Below, one piece after another: positions 19,177-27,797 of a stretch of 64,000 bases of DNA; the stretch's first letter is position 1, and the number at the start of each line of letters is the position of its first letter. Source of the stretch: Sergeia podlipaevii (Eukaryota > Euglenozoa > Kinetoplastea > Trypanosomatida > Trypanosomatidae). The position numbers were made by a program, and so were the translations under genes. Where the stretch lies: the NCBI GenBank assembly GCA_030849805.1, contig JASANZ010002237.1, positions 26,865-90,864 on the forward strand. The letters are read 5' to 3'. Under the pieces are notes generated by a model. That model worked only from the letters and a program-made list of their open reading frames with translations. It did no database searches and was not told the DNA's origin.

Positions 19177-20829
19177 TCAAAGCTGCCTGGCACGCGCACG
19201 AGCCCTGGCTGCACACGCTGTCACCCTAGCCTCTGAAAAGAGGTTCTCGCTCCTGATGACATTTTCACTTTCAGTCTCCCCCGATGCTGCCCTCTCGCAC
19301 TCGTTGAGTAGCTCCTCCAGAAACAAGGCGGTACCTTCTTCCTCACCGCCTACATGATACGTGTTGGGCCCGGGCGGCGGTGTCGCAGCAGGCATGTCCT
19401 CAGTAGATGGCTCGTGTGGAGAAAGAGAGATGAAGCGCATAGGCGGGAAGAGCGTCAACGGCTTGTCCACGGAGGATGGCACATCACCGAAGGCAAGTGC
19501 GCGATCAAGTGAAAAGTCAAGTTCTGCGCTGTGAGCACTGAGCCAGCGCATGCACGTGCCTTTATCAATACCGCGTTGGTGAATGCAGACACTATTCGGC
19601 TGAGGCATCGTGACGAGGCCAAGAGCAGAAAGCCTCTCGAGAGCACCAACCGCCTTGGCTGCGCATGAAGAGCAGCAACGCAACTGTGAGGGAGCATCAT
19701 CACCATCGCCACCTACAGCTACCACCACTTCTGTCTTTTCTTCACCCCCTTCATCTTCGCAACTACTACTACTAAAAGCAGAGGTTACGGCGGTAGCGCT
19801 GCTGCCGTTGAAAGGAAAAATTATAGGGAAGTGTCGCATGGGTATCCCTAGTACTACCACCTGGGCAATAGGCCCGTCACTTCTCACAGTGCCGTCTGCA
19901 CACGGTATGCCCTGCGAGTCCACCAAGGTGTCCTGCGTCTCGGGTAAGAAAAAGCCTTCCTGCGCAAGTTTACCCATGTCAAATAGCGAAATATCATCAA
20001 AGCACAGCGGAGTCGAGGAGGCTACGCACGATGCGGCGGTGGCACTCCCCTGACAGGGCAGTCGACCCACGTTCTTGGCTCTCACCTCTGCCAGCACTTT
20101 CTCCAGCATCTCCGCGTAGGTCTTGTGATACTTGGTGCTGAGACATCCTTTGAAAAAGTGAAATGCCTTCTCAGGGTCGTAGTCGCTTACAAACGCGGCG
20201 TGCTCGAAGAAGCGAACAATCGCCGCGCGGCCTTCGATCGTGGCCGCCGTGTGCGCCGCCCCGCCATTCTGCATCGTAGTGGTGCCTCTATCTCCACCGC
20301 TTTCCGCGAATGCAGCAGCATTCCCTACAGCGGAAGCCTTCTCTCGATACTCAACCCATTCCTCGATGCCTACCGCCGCAGAAACCCGCTCATCTGCTGA
20401 ATGACTAGACCGTAGCGCTGCCCACTCCCTCAGGACCACACTCGGGTCCCTTGAGCGGAAGAGGGCAGCTCCGGTAAAGCCGCACAGTAGCAGGCGACCT
20501 GGAGCCTTCCCCGCTGCCCTCCTTACCTCCCTCTCTTCCTTCTCCTCCCTAGCTTCATTGCCGACCAGGTGAGGTTCAACTAATAACGGAAAAAGAAAAG
20601 GCGCGAGGTCTGCATACACCTGGCGCATCATGCGTTTACCTGCAGTGGATGCCACGCAGAGAGACCCACCGAGTGCGATGAAGCGGGAGAGATGGGGGAG
20701 GCAGCTGCGGTATGTAGAGCCAAATACGGCTGTGCTCTGAGAGAGGCTGTAGTACTTACCACCTGCCTTGGAGGGGGTAGGACAGAGTGTGCCATCCAGA
20801 TCGGCCACAAGCCAGTAGCCCTTTAGCAT
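19177..20829 (-). CDS. HAD-superfamily hydrolase-like protein, 550 aa
   Basis: A haloacid-dehalogenase fold protein. Motif I is at the very N-terminus, WLVADLDGTLCP, with the nucleophile and acid aspartates D10 and D12. Motif II is the small-residue strand end SLCVASTAG (S61 or T62). A candidate motif III lysine is K423 in RGIDKGTCMRWL. Motif IV is ALAFGDVPSSVDKPL with G448-D449. The usual following N-D pair reads S-S, and an Asp occurs two residues later (D455). The position of motif III before motif IV, with K-G preceding a helix, is that of Cof-type/sucrose-phosphatase-like (type IIB) members, which act on phosphorylated sugars or similar small substrates. The length (550) exceeds the usual 250-300 because of a large cap region and Ser/Ala/Glu-rich inserts. 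The substrate is unknown. No targeting signal is obvious. A splice acceptor 24 bases upstream supports the start. Confidence 0.8.
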   Translation of the reverse strand: MLKGYWLVADLDGTLCPTPSKAGGKYYSLSQSTAVFGSTYRSCLPHLSRFIALGGSLCVASTAGKRMMRQVYADLAPFLFPLLVEPHLVGNEAREEKEEREVRRAAGKAPGRLLLCGFTGAALFRSRDPSVVLREWAALRSSHSADERVSAAVGIEEWVEYREKASAVGNAAAFAESGGDRGTTTMQNGGAAHTAATIEGRAAIVRFFEHAAFVSDYDPEKAFHFFKGCLSTKYHKTYAEMLEKVLAEVRAKNVGRLPCQGSATAASCVASSTPLCFDDISLFDMGKLAQEGFFLPETQDTLVDSQGIPCADGTVRSDGPIAQVVVLGIPMRHFPIIFPFNGSSATAVTSAFSSSSCEDEGGEEKTEVVVAVGGDGDDAPSQLRCCSSCAAKAVGALERLSALGLVTMPQPNSVCIHQRGIDKGTCMRWLSAHSAELDFSLDRALAFGDVPSSVDKPLTLFPPMRFISLSPHEPSTEDMPAATPPPGPNTYHVGGEEEGTALFLEELLNECERAASGETESENVIRSENLFSEARVTACAARARARARQL

Positions 20830-22448
20830 ATCTCCCTTCTTTCAGATTCCTTTCTTAAAGAGACAAACAAGCGAAGGGAAAAAAAAAGAAAGAAATGAGA
20901 AAGGGTCTAACGGGAAAAAAAAAAAAGAAAGAAGAGTCTCTAAAGCATATAATAGTAATGATAATAATAATAAGAAAACTAATGATATGTGTAGCTACCC
21001 TGAGCAAATAGTGCGCAAAAGAAAAAAAAAGAGAGGGAAAAAAAGTAGCTGTTCGGGTCTATGAAGTGTCGCATGGCAATATATACTAAAGCAAAAAAAA
21101 AAAAATAACAAGGCAAAAAAAAAAAAACGTAAGATGAAACCCTGAATGCGCATCTTAGATAGATCTCTCTTACGCCTTTCTCGTGAATATTGGGGAGAGA
21201 GGGGAGAAGGCTAGTTGTTTTGTTTTGCTTTTTCTTCTTTTCTTTTGTATGTGTTATTATCTTCCAATATCACCTGTCATAAAATGCTGTAGAAGAGCAT
21301 AAGACAAACACGCAAACCCATGCATCAAGACATACATACACACGCACACAAACGCGTGCTCACCCATATGTTAGCCAAGCATGGTTGTGCATCCCTATTC
21401 AAGAAGAAGAAAAAACTGTTCTTTTATGCGCTTGCGTATGTATCTGAGTAGGTTTTCCCTGTCATTGTACATGCTCAAACAGCATAGGAAGAAAAGGGGG
21501 GAAAACACAAGTCAGCATGCTACACGCAGACACACATATATATTGAAAGGGTACACAGTTTCTCATACCAGTGGTGTAGTGCATGCAGTAAGCAAGCACA
21601 CTATTTTTGTTTTTCGTTTTCATTTTTCGTTGTTGTTGTTGTTTTTTTCCTTTTCTTCTTCTTTTGCCCTTCCTTATCGTGTAACAAAGCGCTGTGGATG
21701 TCACAGATATAAAGTGTGTAAAAAGTGATTTAAAGAAAATAGATATAAAACAAAAACAAAAAAAGAAAAAGCAATCATTCAAAAATAATCACACATACCG
21801 ATAGAAAGAGAGGGGAAAAGGTGACAGATAAGGAAACGGGAGTGTGTATATATATATATATATCATTGCAATCACGCTCATGCAGAGAAAAGAAATTCTG
21901 CGCAGTTAATAATAAAAGAAAAACCACCACTACCACCTGAAAGCATGCACGCTTGCAGAGACAGACACGTATGAATGCACCGTTCTCTCTTCTTCTTCTC
22001 ATCACCTCTTCCCTCATATTTTCTTTTGATGTGCATACAGCAATAAATAGCACCAGTGGAAGACACCTTGTGTGCGCGTGCGCGAAAATAGAAAATATAT
22101 ATGTAGAAAGAGAAAGAGAAAGAAATAAGTAAAAAAAATCAGAAAAGAAAGTTAAAGTAAAAGAAGTAACGTCACTGTTTGCATTGGCTAACCAACATGA
22201 CAGCAAGCAATCACACATTTATTACTACTATTATCTTTTTGCCTTCCTTCATTTTTTACCTCGTTCTTTCTCGCGCGCACTCTCTTCCTCTGAACGTCCG
22301 TTCTCTTAATGTTCTCTCCTCTATTTTTGCAAAAAAAAATAAAAAGAGAAAAAAAAAAGACAAATATTAGAGAGGCCCCCCTTTTTTCATGTGGGTAGAC
22401 GAAATATATTGTAATAATGTGTGTGTGTATCTCTTTCTTCTTGCCTGC
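20830..22448. other. 1.6-kb intergenic spacer
   Basis: AT-rich and filled with A runs, CA-rich stretches (about 21300-21350) and a TA run (about 21846-21862). Short frames on both strands here are low-complexity Phe/Lys/Ser products and are not convincing genes. It should contain the transaldolase 3' UTR and the 5' UTR of the HAD-fold gene. Confidence 0.65.
20854..20890 (-). other. Predicted spliced-leader acceptor for the HAD-fold gene
   Basis: On the minus strand a T/C tract ending in GTCTCTTTAAG places the first AG at 20854-20855, 24 bases before ATG 20829. Confidence 0.65.
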
Positions 22449-23444
22449 TTACAGCTTTGCCTTCAGCGCGTGCATGAGCTTCATGGAGTCCTTGTTGAAG
22501 TTGCGGATACCCTCGGAGAGCTTCTCCACACCCATTGGGTCTTCATTGTGCATGAAGAGGAAGTCGGCCTGGGTCAGCTCGGGCAGCTTGGCCATCCTTG
22601 AAGAAGAGTTAGTCGCGTTGAGCTTGCGGGTAACAGGGGCGTTGCTCTTGGCGAGCTCCTCGAGGAGCGTAGGAGAGATGGTAAGCTTGTCGCAACCAGC
22701 AAGCTCCAGCACCTCACTCGCGTTACGGAAGGACGCACCCATCACGATGGTCTTGTACCCGTGCTGCTTGTAGTAGTTGTAAATCTTCGTCACAGAGACC
22801 ACGCCAGGATCAGCGGCGCCGACAAACCTATTGGCGTTGGCGGGGTCACTCTTCTTGTACCAGTCCAAAATGCGGCCAACGAAGGGGGAGATCAGAGAGA
22901 CGTTTGCCTGCGCACACGCCACAGCCTGCGCGAAGGAGAAGAGAAGGGTCAGGTTGCAGTTGATGTTCTCCTTCTCAAGCTGGCGAGCAGCCTGAATACC
23001 CTCCCACGTCGAGGCAAGCTTCACGTAGATACGGTTGCGTTTGATGCCGGCCTCCGCGTACAACCGGATAAGCAGGCGTGCCTTGGCAATCATCTTCTCC
23101 GTGTCGAATGAAAGCTTCGCGTCCACTTCGGTCGAAACACGACCTGGAACGACCTTAAGAATCTCCACACCGAAGCTCGTGGTTAGCTTGTCCATGGCAA
23201 GTTCAAGGATGTTAGCGGCATCATTGTTGTCGGGGAAGTACTTCTTGTACTTGTGAATGTTAGCCTTGGCAAAGGCGATGGCCTCGACTGCGAGATGCTG
23301 ATACTGGGGCAGGCGGGACCCGGCAAGTACAAGAGAAGGGTTCGTGGTGGCGTCCTCCGGCTTGAACTGAGCAAGAAGACCGAAGTCGGCCGTATCCGCG
23401 ACGACGGTAGTAACCTGCTTAAGCTGTTCCAACTGAGAAGGCAT
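22449..23444 (-). CDS. TAL: Transaldolase with C-terminal glycosomal signal, 331 aa
   Basis: Transaldolase of the non-oxidative pentose phosphate pathway. It moves a dihydroxyacetone unit between sugar phosphates (sedoheptulose 7-phosphate + glyceraldehyde 3-phosphate to erythrose 4-phosphate + fructose 6-phosphate). Family motifs are clear: VVADTADFG (14-22), [10 protein letters not shown] (31-40), and [13 protein letters not shown] with the Schiff-base lysine K142, at the same number as in human transaldolase. Also present are [15 protein letters not shown] (164-178) and [13 protein letters not shown] (186-198). The length equals the TalB/human class (about 330). The protein ends in A-K-L, a canonical peroxisomal/glycosomal PTS1, so at least part of the enzyme is likely imported into glycosomes. 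The start is the first ATG. Codon use is more uniform, and low-complexity insertions are absent, unlike its neighbours, which is typical of a conserved abundant enzyme. Confidence 0.98.
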   Translation of the reverse strand: MPSQLEQLKQVTTVVADTADFGLLAQFKPEDATTNPSLVLAGSRLPQYQHLAVEAIAFAKANIHKYKKYFPDNNDAANILELAMDKLTTSFGVEILKVVPGRVSTEVDAKLSFDTEKMIAKARLLIRLYAEAGIKRNRIYVKLASTWEGIQAARQLEKENINCNLTLLFSFAQAVACAQANVSLISPFVGRILDWYKKSDPANANRFVGAADPGVVSVTKIYNYYKQHGYKTIVMGASFRNASEVLELAGCDKLTISPTLLEELAKSNAPVTRKLNATNSSSRMAKLPELTQADFLFMHNEDPMGVEKLSEGIRNFNKDSMKLMHALKAKL

Positions 23445-25502
23445 GGCTTGATATAGATGTTTCTCGCTTCCCCTTCTAGTTCAGATCTTGTGAGTGTACT
23501 TGTTGTGGCTGTTGTTTTTCTTTTTAAGCTTTTTTTTTTTGACAGATAAAAAGTGATACTTTTTTATAAACGATAATGTGCTCGACTTCAATCCTTTAAT
23601 GAAAAAAGTAGAGGAAAAGATAAACAGTTGGACGAAGTCCAAACGGTGGGGAAAGAAGAAGGGGATCTTTGTATTTTTGAAGATGAGCAATACCTTTTTA
23701 GAAAAATGGAATGAAACAATTCATTCATGCTGTCCTCTCCCTCTCTCTAGTTAGCTTCCAAGAATAGCAGCCCCTCCCCTCGTCTCTGTTGACAAATAGG
23801 AAGATGAGAAAAAAAAATACAACAGAATGGTAAACAAGGAGAAGCACTGTGAATGCCTTTCTTATTAAAAAATAGTGTTTTTGTTGTTGTTGTTGTTGTT
23901 GTTGGACGTAGAATTCTGTTGTTCATGCACACACGTACAAAGTGGAAAAAAAAGAAGAAAGAAAATTGTTGTTGTTGTTGTTGTTAAATTCCTCTCTCTT
24001 CGCGAATGTAGAGAAGTATATGTGTGTGTATACATATACCGGGATGATAGAAACAAGTAGAAACGAAGCTACATGTTTGCACTTTCTACAAGTAAAAAAA
24101 AAAAAGAAACAAAGAAATTTTCATATATATTTTTCTTTACAAACTCTTCATTTCCCTTCTCTTTTTCATTTATATTTTTTTTTTCATTTTTTTCCCCCTT
24201 CTTCGGATAACTATCGAAGAGAAAGACACAGAAGTAAAGAAGAAATATGTTTTTATATAGCACAGAAAAAAACAATACGGAGTAGTAAAAAAAGATAAAC
24301 CTCACAATAGCTGAAAAAAAATATATATATGGAGGGGCATTCATTCCGTCTTCATTTCTGAGTCTTCAATATATATATATATAGAGAGAGAGAGAGAAAA
24401 GAAGAAACCCGGCAGTGATACAATTTTTCAACACACACATACGAAAGCGGTTACCCAAAGGTATAAAAAAAAAAAAGTGAGAGAGAATGTTAAAAAAAAA
24501 AAATATTCACATATAAGAAAATTTTAAAAAAAAAGCGCGTGCACAGGCGGCTATCACGTCATATATATTTATCACCGCATATTACAAAGGCAAAAGAAAA
24601 GAACTAAATGTACCATTGCACACCACTGGGACAAAATAATAAGAGAAGCAAAAAAAAGAAAACAAAATTTGTAGTTGATATCCTGCAAGTCAGCCATTTC
24701 TAATTGTCATTAAGTATATACGGCAAGCAAAACTGAAGGGAGAGGGGGGAAAAAAAAAGCAATGGCTACTTCAGCGAAGGAATGTGTGTGTGTGTTATAA
24801 CCCCCAAGTAATTGTGCACAGCAAGTAAAGTGGGCACGGCAAGTTGTTGTGAAGAATTCTCTCTCTCTCTCTTTCTTTATTTGAAAAAGAGACCCCCCAA
24901 TTCGCCTTTCTTTCTTTCTTATATTTCTTCTCTTTTATTTCCTTCTTTGATGCCGCGCGACGTGAACAGCATCCCTCTCTTGAGCGTCATTTTTCTTTAT
25001 ATTATTATTTTTTTGCTCTCTCCACCCTGTGCTTCTTCTGTTCGTCAAAAAAAAAAAAAAAAGATGAGGAAAAGGGAGAGAAATAGACTAGCGCCACTAT
25101 ACGCGCTTTAGTGAGACTCAAATGTTAATGCGGTCCAGAATGATTTGTTTTGAGAAAAAAAAAAATGAGAACGTTATCCGTAGGGCTTTAGAGCATATCA
25201 CATGTGTATGCATCCCAATTTTTGGGGAGAAGATTAGCCTCTCTTTTTGCTTCCTTTGTTGCTCTCAACTCAACGACTTCACTCCTCACTGTCTGTAAAA
25301 GTTCTGCCCTCCCCTCCTCCTCTACAAAAGGAAAAGATAAAAATAGAAAAGAATGCTTCTGCAATACTACATATCTCACTGTATTATTGCTCCCCTCCCC
25401 CCTCCCCTTCCTCTACGATCACTCTATCTATCTCTTGCCCCTTCCCCCTCCCCACCACATACACATACACACAACGTCCAATCTAATATGGTGCATAGCA
25501 AC
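23445..25502. other. 2.1-kb intergenic spacer
   Basis: AT-rich, with TTG arrays near 23880-23987, TA runs, poly-A tracts and CT-rich stretches. Around 25180-25345 the sequence is less repetitive. On the minus strand a polypyrimidine tract and AG (AG at about 25344-25345) are followed by 44 open codons without an initiating Met, ending in KNWDAYTCDML-stop. This could be an unannotated transcript end, a gene relic or chance. No full gene is supported. Confidence 0.55.
23880..23987. repeat. Two (TTG)n arrays
   Basis: Two TTG/GTT trinucleotide arrays of about seven to eight units (about 23880-23904 and 23966-23987). On the coding strand they read as CAA repeats. They lie in the spacer upstream of transaldolase. 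Confidence 0.9.
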
Positions 25503-26870
25503 TTAGCTTCGAGCCCGAATAAACTGCGTTGGTGAGTGCGGACTGTCAATAGCAATTGGGTGTGGTGGGGTGGATGTCGTCATCGTATTCGTTGCGGCAC
25601 GTGTATGATCCTTAGCAGGTGGGGAAATCGTCTTGCATGGATCGTTGGGTGGACGATATCCCGCACTCATCAGGGTAGTGATAAGCTCCCCAGCATCTTC
25701 GAGCTGCTGAACCTTTTCGAGATCGCCAATGTATTTGTCATCTACACACAGCGCTGGTAGCGGAGCATTCGTCTGTTTTGCCGTCTTCGTTGCCTTCCTG
25801 TGCACGGCCATGAGTATCTGCTGGAGGTGTGCATTATCTGCCACGTCGACCGTATGGTGAGGAATCCTCTTGATGAGCAAAAGTGTTTTGAGTGCGCGCA
25901 TGTGACTACGCTCAAAGCGATCTCCGGTCATGCTGGACATGAAAACAATCACCTGGCCGCCATCGCCGATGATGTCCTCCATAAAGTTCTCCGTATTGTC
26001 GCCATATTGATACCCCTTAAGCTCGATAACTGGACCCCCCGGTGGAGTAGGGATTTTTACTTTCTGTGTTCTCTCGCTGCCGCTGCTGCTGCCACCTTTG
26101 CCTCTCACTTTCTCTTTGGTCTTTGCTGCCGTCATTACTTTTGGCCTTTCCCTCGAGGTCGAGCGCGCGGATGATGAGATGGCAGTGGAAGTAGATTGGC
26201 TACCACCACCACCACCATTGACGTCACTAGGTCGAGGCAGTGGTGGAACTGGACTAACTAGCGGCATCGGCACAACGGCATCCCCGTGGAACAACATCGC
26301 AGCCTCCTGCTGCCGCTTCTTCCTTGCGCCACAACTGTCGATGCTGTCAGTAGACTCCGGCGTAGCGGGAAAATCGCTCAAGCCCTCAGACATGAGAATA
26401 ATGCCATCTATAAGACCTGGAGATGTAGTATTGCTCGTCGTCGTCGCCTTGTTAGATGCTGGTGACACGGAAGTCCTAGCAGAAGCAGCGGCGGCACCCG
26501 CAACGGGCTTTCTTAAGGTTGGCAAAATTAAATTTGGTAGCGTGCCACTTACTGCTTGAGTCGCGTTCCATGCACTACCCGCCCTCACACGCTCCTGCTG
26601 CCGTGGCAATGTTGATGGTGCTCCTGTGGTGACTTGTTTCTTTCTCATGTCTATCGCCGCAGCCGTCGTGGTTGTAGTCGGTGTGGTGGTCTTTACAGGT
26701 GCCGCCACAGGCTTTACCTCTTCAGCAAGATAGGCAAGGGCGTCGTCAATGGTTTTGCGTCTTGTGGAGACGAGAAAAGCTAGATTGTCGCGTATCTCAG
26801 CATCCGCCTCGGGGTAGGCAATCTCCATGATGCGCGCCGCCAGTTTTTCTTTTGGATAAGGGTTATCCAT
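25503..26870 (-). CDS. UBA-like plus glutaredoxin/SH3BGR-like protein, 455 aa
   Basis: Two short ordered regions are joined by a long Ser/Thr/Ala/Pro linker. Residues about 8-52 (LAARIMEIAYPE ... RDNLAFLVSTRRKTIDDAL) look like a small three-helix UBA/CUE-like module. Residues about 290-410 have a glutaredoxin-like order: strand QVIVFMSSMTGD, helix, strand HHTVDVADN, helix, then the cis-Pro strand APLPALCVDDKYIGDLEKV and a helix ending EDAGELITTLM. The CxxC redox pair is absent (SSMTG at that place), as in SH3BGR-type proteins, so thiol-disulfide activity is unlikely. The function is unknown. ATG 26868-26870 is used here because the longer frame starts at TTG within a polypyrimidine tract. No AG lies between that tract and this ATG: the first AG is inside the gene (26849-26850), so Met15 (26828) is a serious alternative start. 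Confidence 0.72.
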   Translation of the reverse strand: MDNPYPKEKLAARIMEIAYPEADAEIRDNLAFLVSTRRKTIDDALAYLAEEVKPVAAPVKTTTPTTTTTAAAIDMRKKQVTTGAPSTLPRQQERVRAGSAWNATQAVSGTLPNLILPTLRKPVAGAAAASARTSVSPASNKATTTSNTTSPGLIDGIILMSEGLSDFPATPESTDSIDSCGARKKRQQEAAMLFHGDAVVPMPLVSPVPPLPRPSDVNGGGGGSQSTSTAISSSARSTSRERPKVMTAAKTKEKVRGKGGSSSGSERTQKVKIPTPPGGPVIELKGYQYGDNTENFMEDIIGDGGQVIVFMSSMTGDRFERSHMRALKTLLLIKRIPHHTVDVADNAHLQQILMAVHRKATKTAKQTNAPLPALCVDDKYIGDLEKVQQLEDAGELITTLMSAGYRPPNDPCKTISPPAKDHTRAATNTMTTSTPPHPIAIDSPHSPTQFIRARS

Positions 26871-27797
26871 TGAAGAGATTTGGAAGTGAGAGAGAGAGAA
26901 AGAAAAAAAAAGAAATGAAAAAAAAATAGTAGTTGTGTGCACAATCAAATAGTGCAAATAGTCTGCTATTATTTACTGGTGTGAACTGAAATTACCACTG
27001 TNNNNNNNNCCCCCCCCCCTCCCTTTTTTTTAGCAGCAAAGAAAAAAAAAGGGAATCAACAAGTCCCCAACGTTTTTTTTTTGTGCTGCTTTCTAATTCT
27101 TTCTTTCTCTCTTACTTCCTCAGGGAAATGAATTTTGAAAAAAGAAAATACCCACACAGTTGACAACGTACTAACAAGAAAAAAAAAATGATCAAGGCAA
27201 CCCAACTCTCTTCCTTTTTGTTGCCTTTCTTCGAAGGTGAAGAGGATGTATATAACTATGTAAAGCGGAAAGGGAAAATAAAAAAAAGTAGTAATCAGGG
27301 ACAACAATCAAAATGTGAGTGTTTCCCACTGTTTGGTATGTGCAGAACTATAAGAGAAATATAGAAAGAAAATATAATCAAGAAAAAAACTTGAAGTATG
27401 TTGCCTGAATTTTTTTTATTATTATTCGGTTTAAAAAAAGAAAAAACTGTCACTAGCCATTCTTTTTTTTCAAGAAAGAAAAGAAGAGAGAAAAAAAAAA
27501 GTATTGAAAGTAATGAGCGCATCAATGTGCTACATGTGGATGTCCTTCCACAATAATGCTAATGCACTAGCTAGCATGTGTACGCGAGAGCTACTACAAC
27601 ACACAGTCAAGCGAGGTCTGTGCACGCAACGCATTCCAACATCCACATATATGTTTGAGAGTTGTGTTCGTTCTTTTTTTTCTTTCCTTTCTGCAGTTGT
27701 TGTTCTTGAAGAGCCTCTCATATTTGCTTCCGTGCAATTTCAACCCTGTCTCACTCTTTGTATCTGCGCACTTGTTCATTGTGAGAGGAGGGGGCCA
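26871..27797. other. Intergenic spacer with an 8-base gap
   Basis: Contains a long coding-strand T/C tract directly upstream of the gene on its left, an N run at 27002-27009 followed by a poly-C run, many A/T homopolymers, and the VPS13 3' UTR. No gene is supported. Confidence 0.65.
27002..27009. other. Assembly gap (8 N) next to poly-C
   Basis: Eight N bases are followed immediately by a run of about ten C. The gap is intergenic and breaks no gene. Confidence 0.95.
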
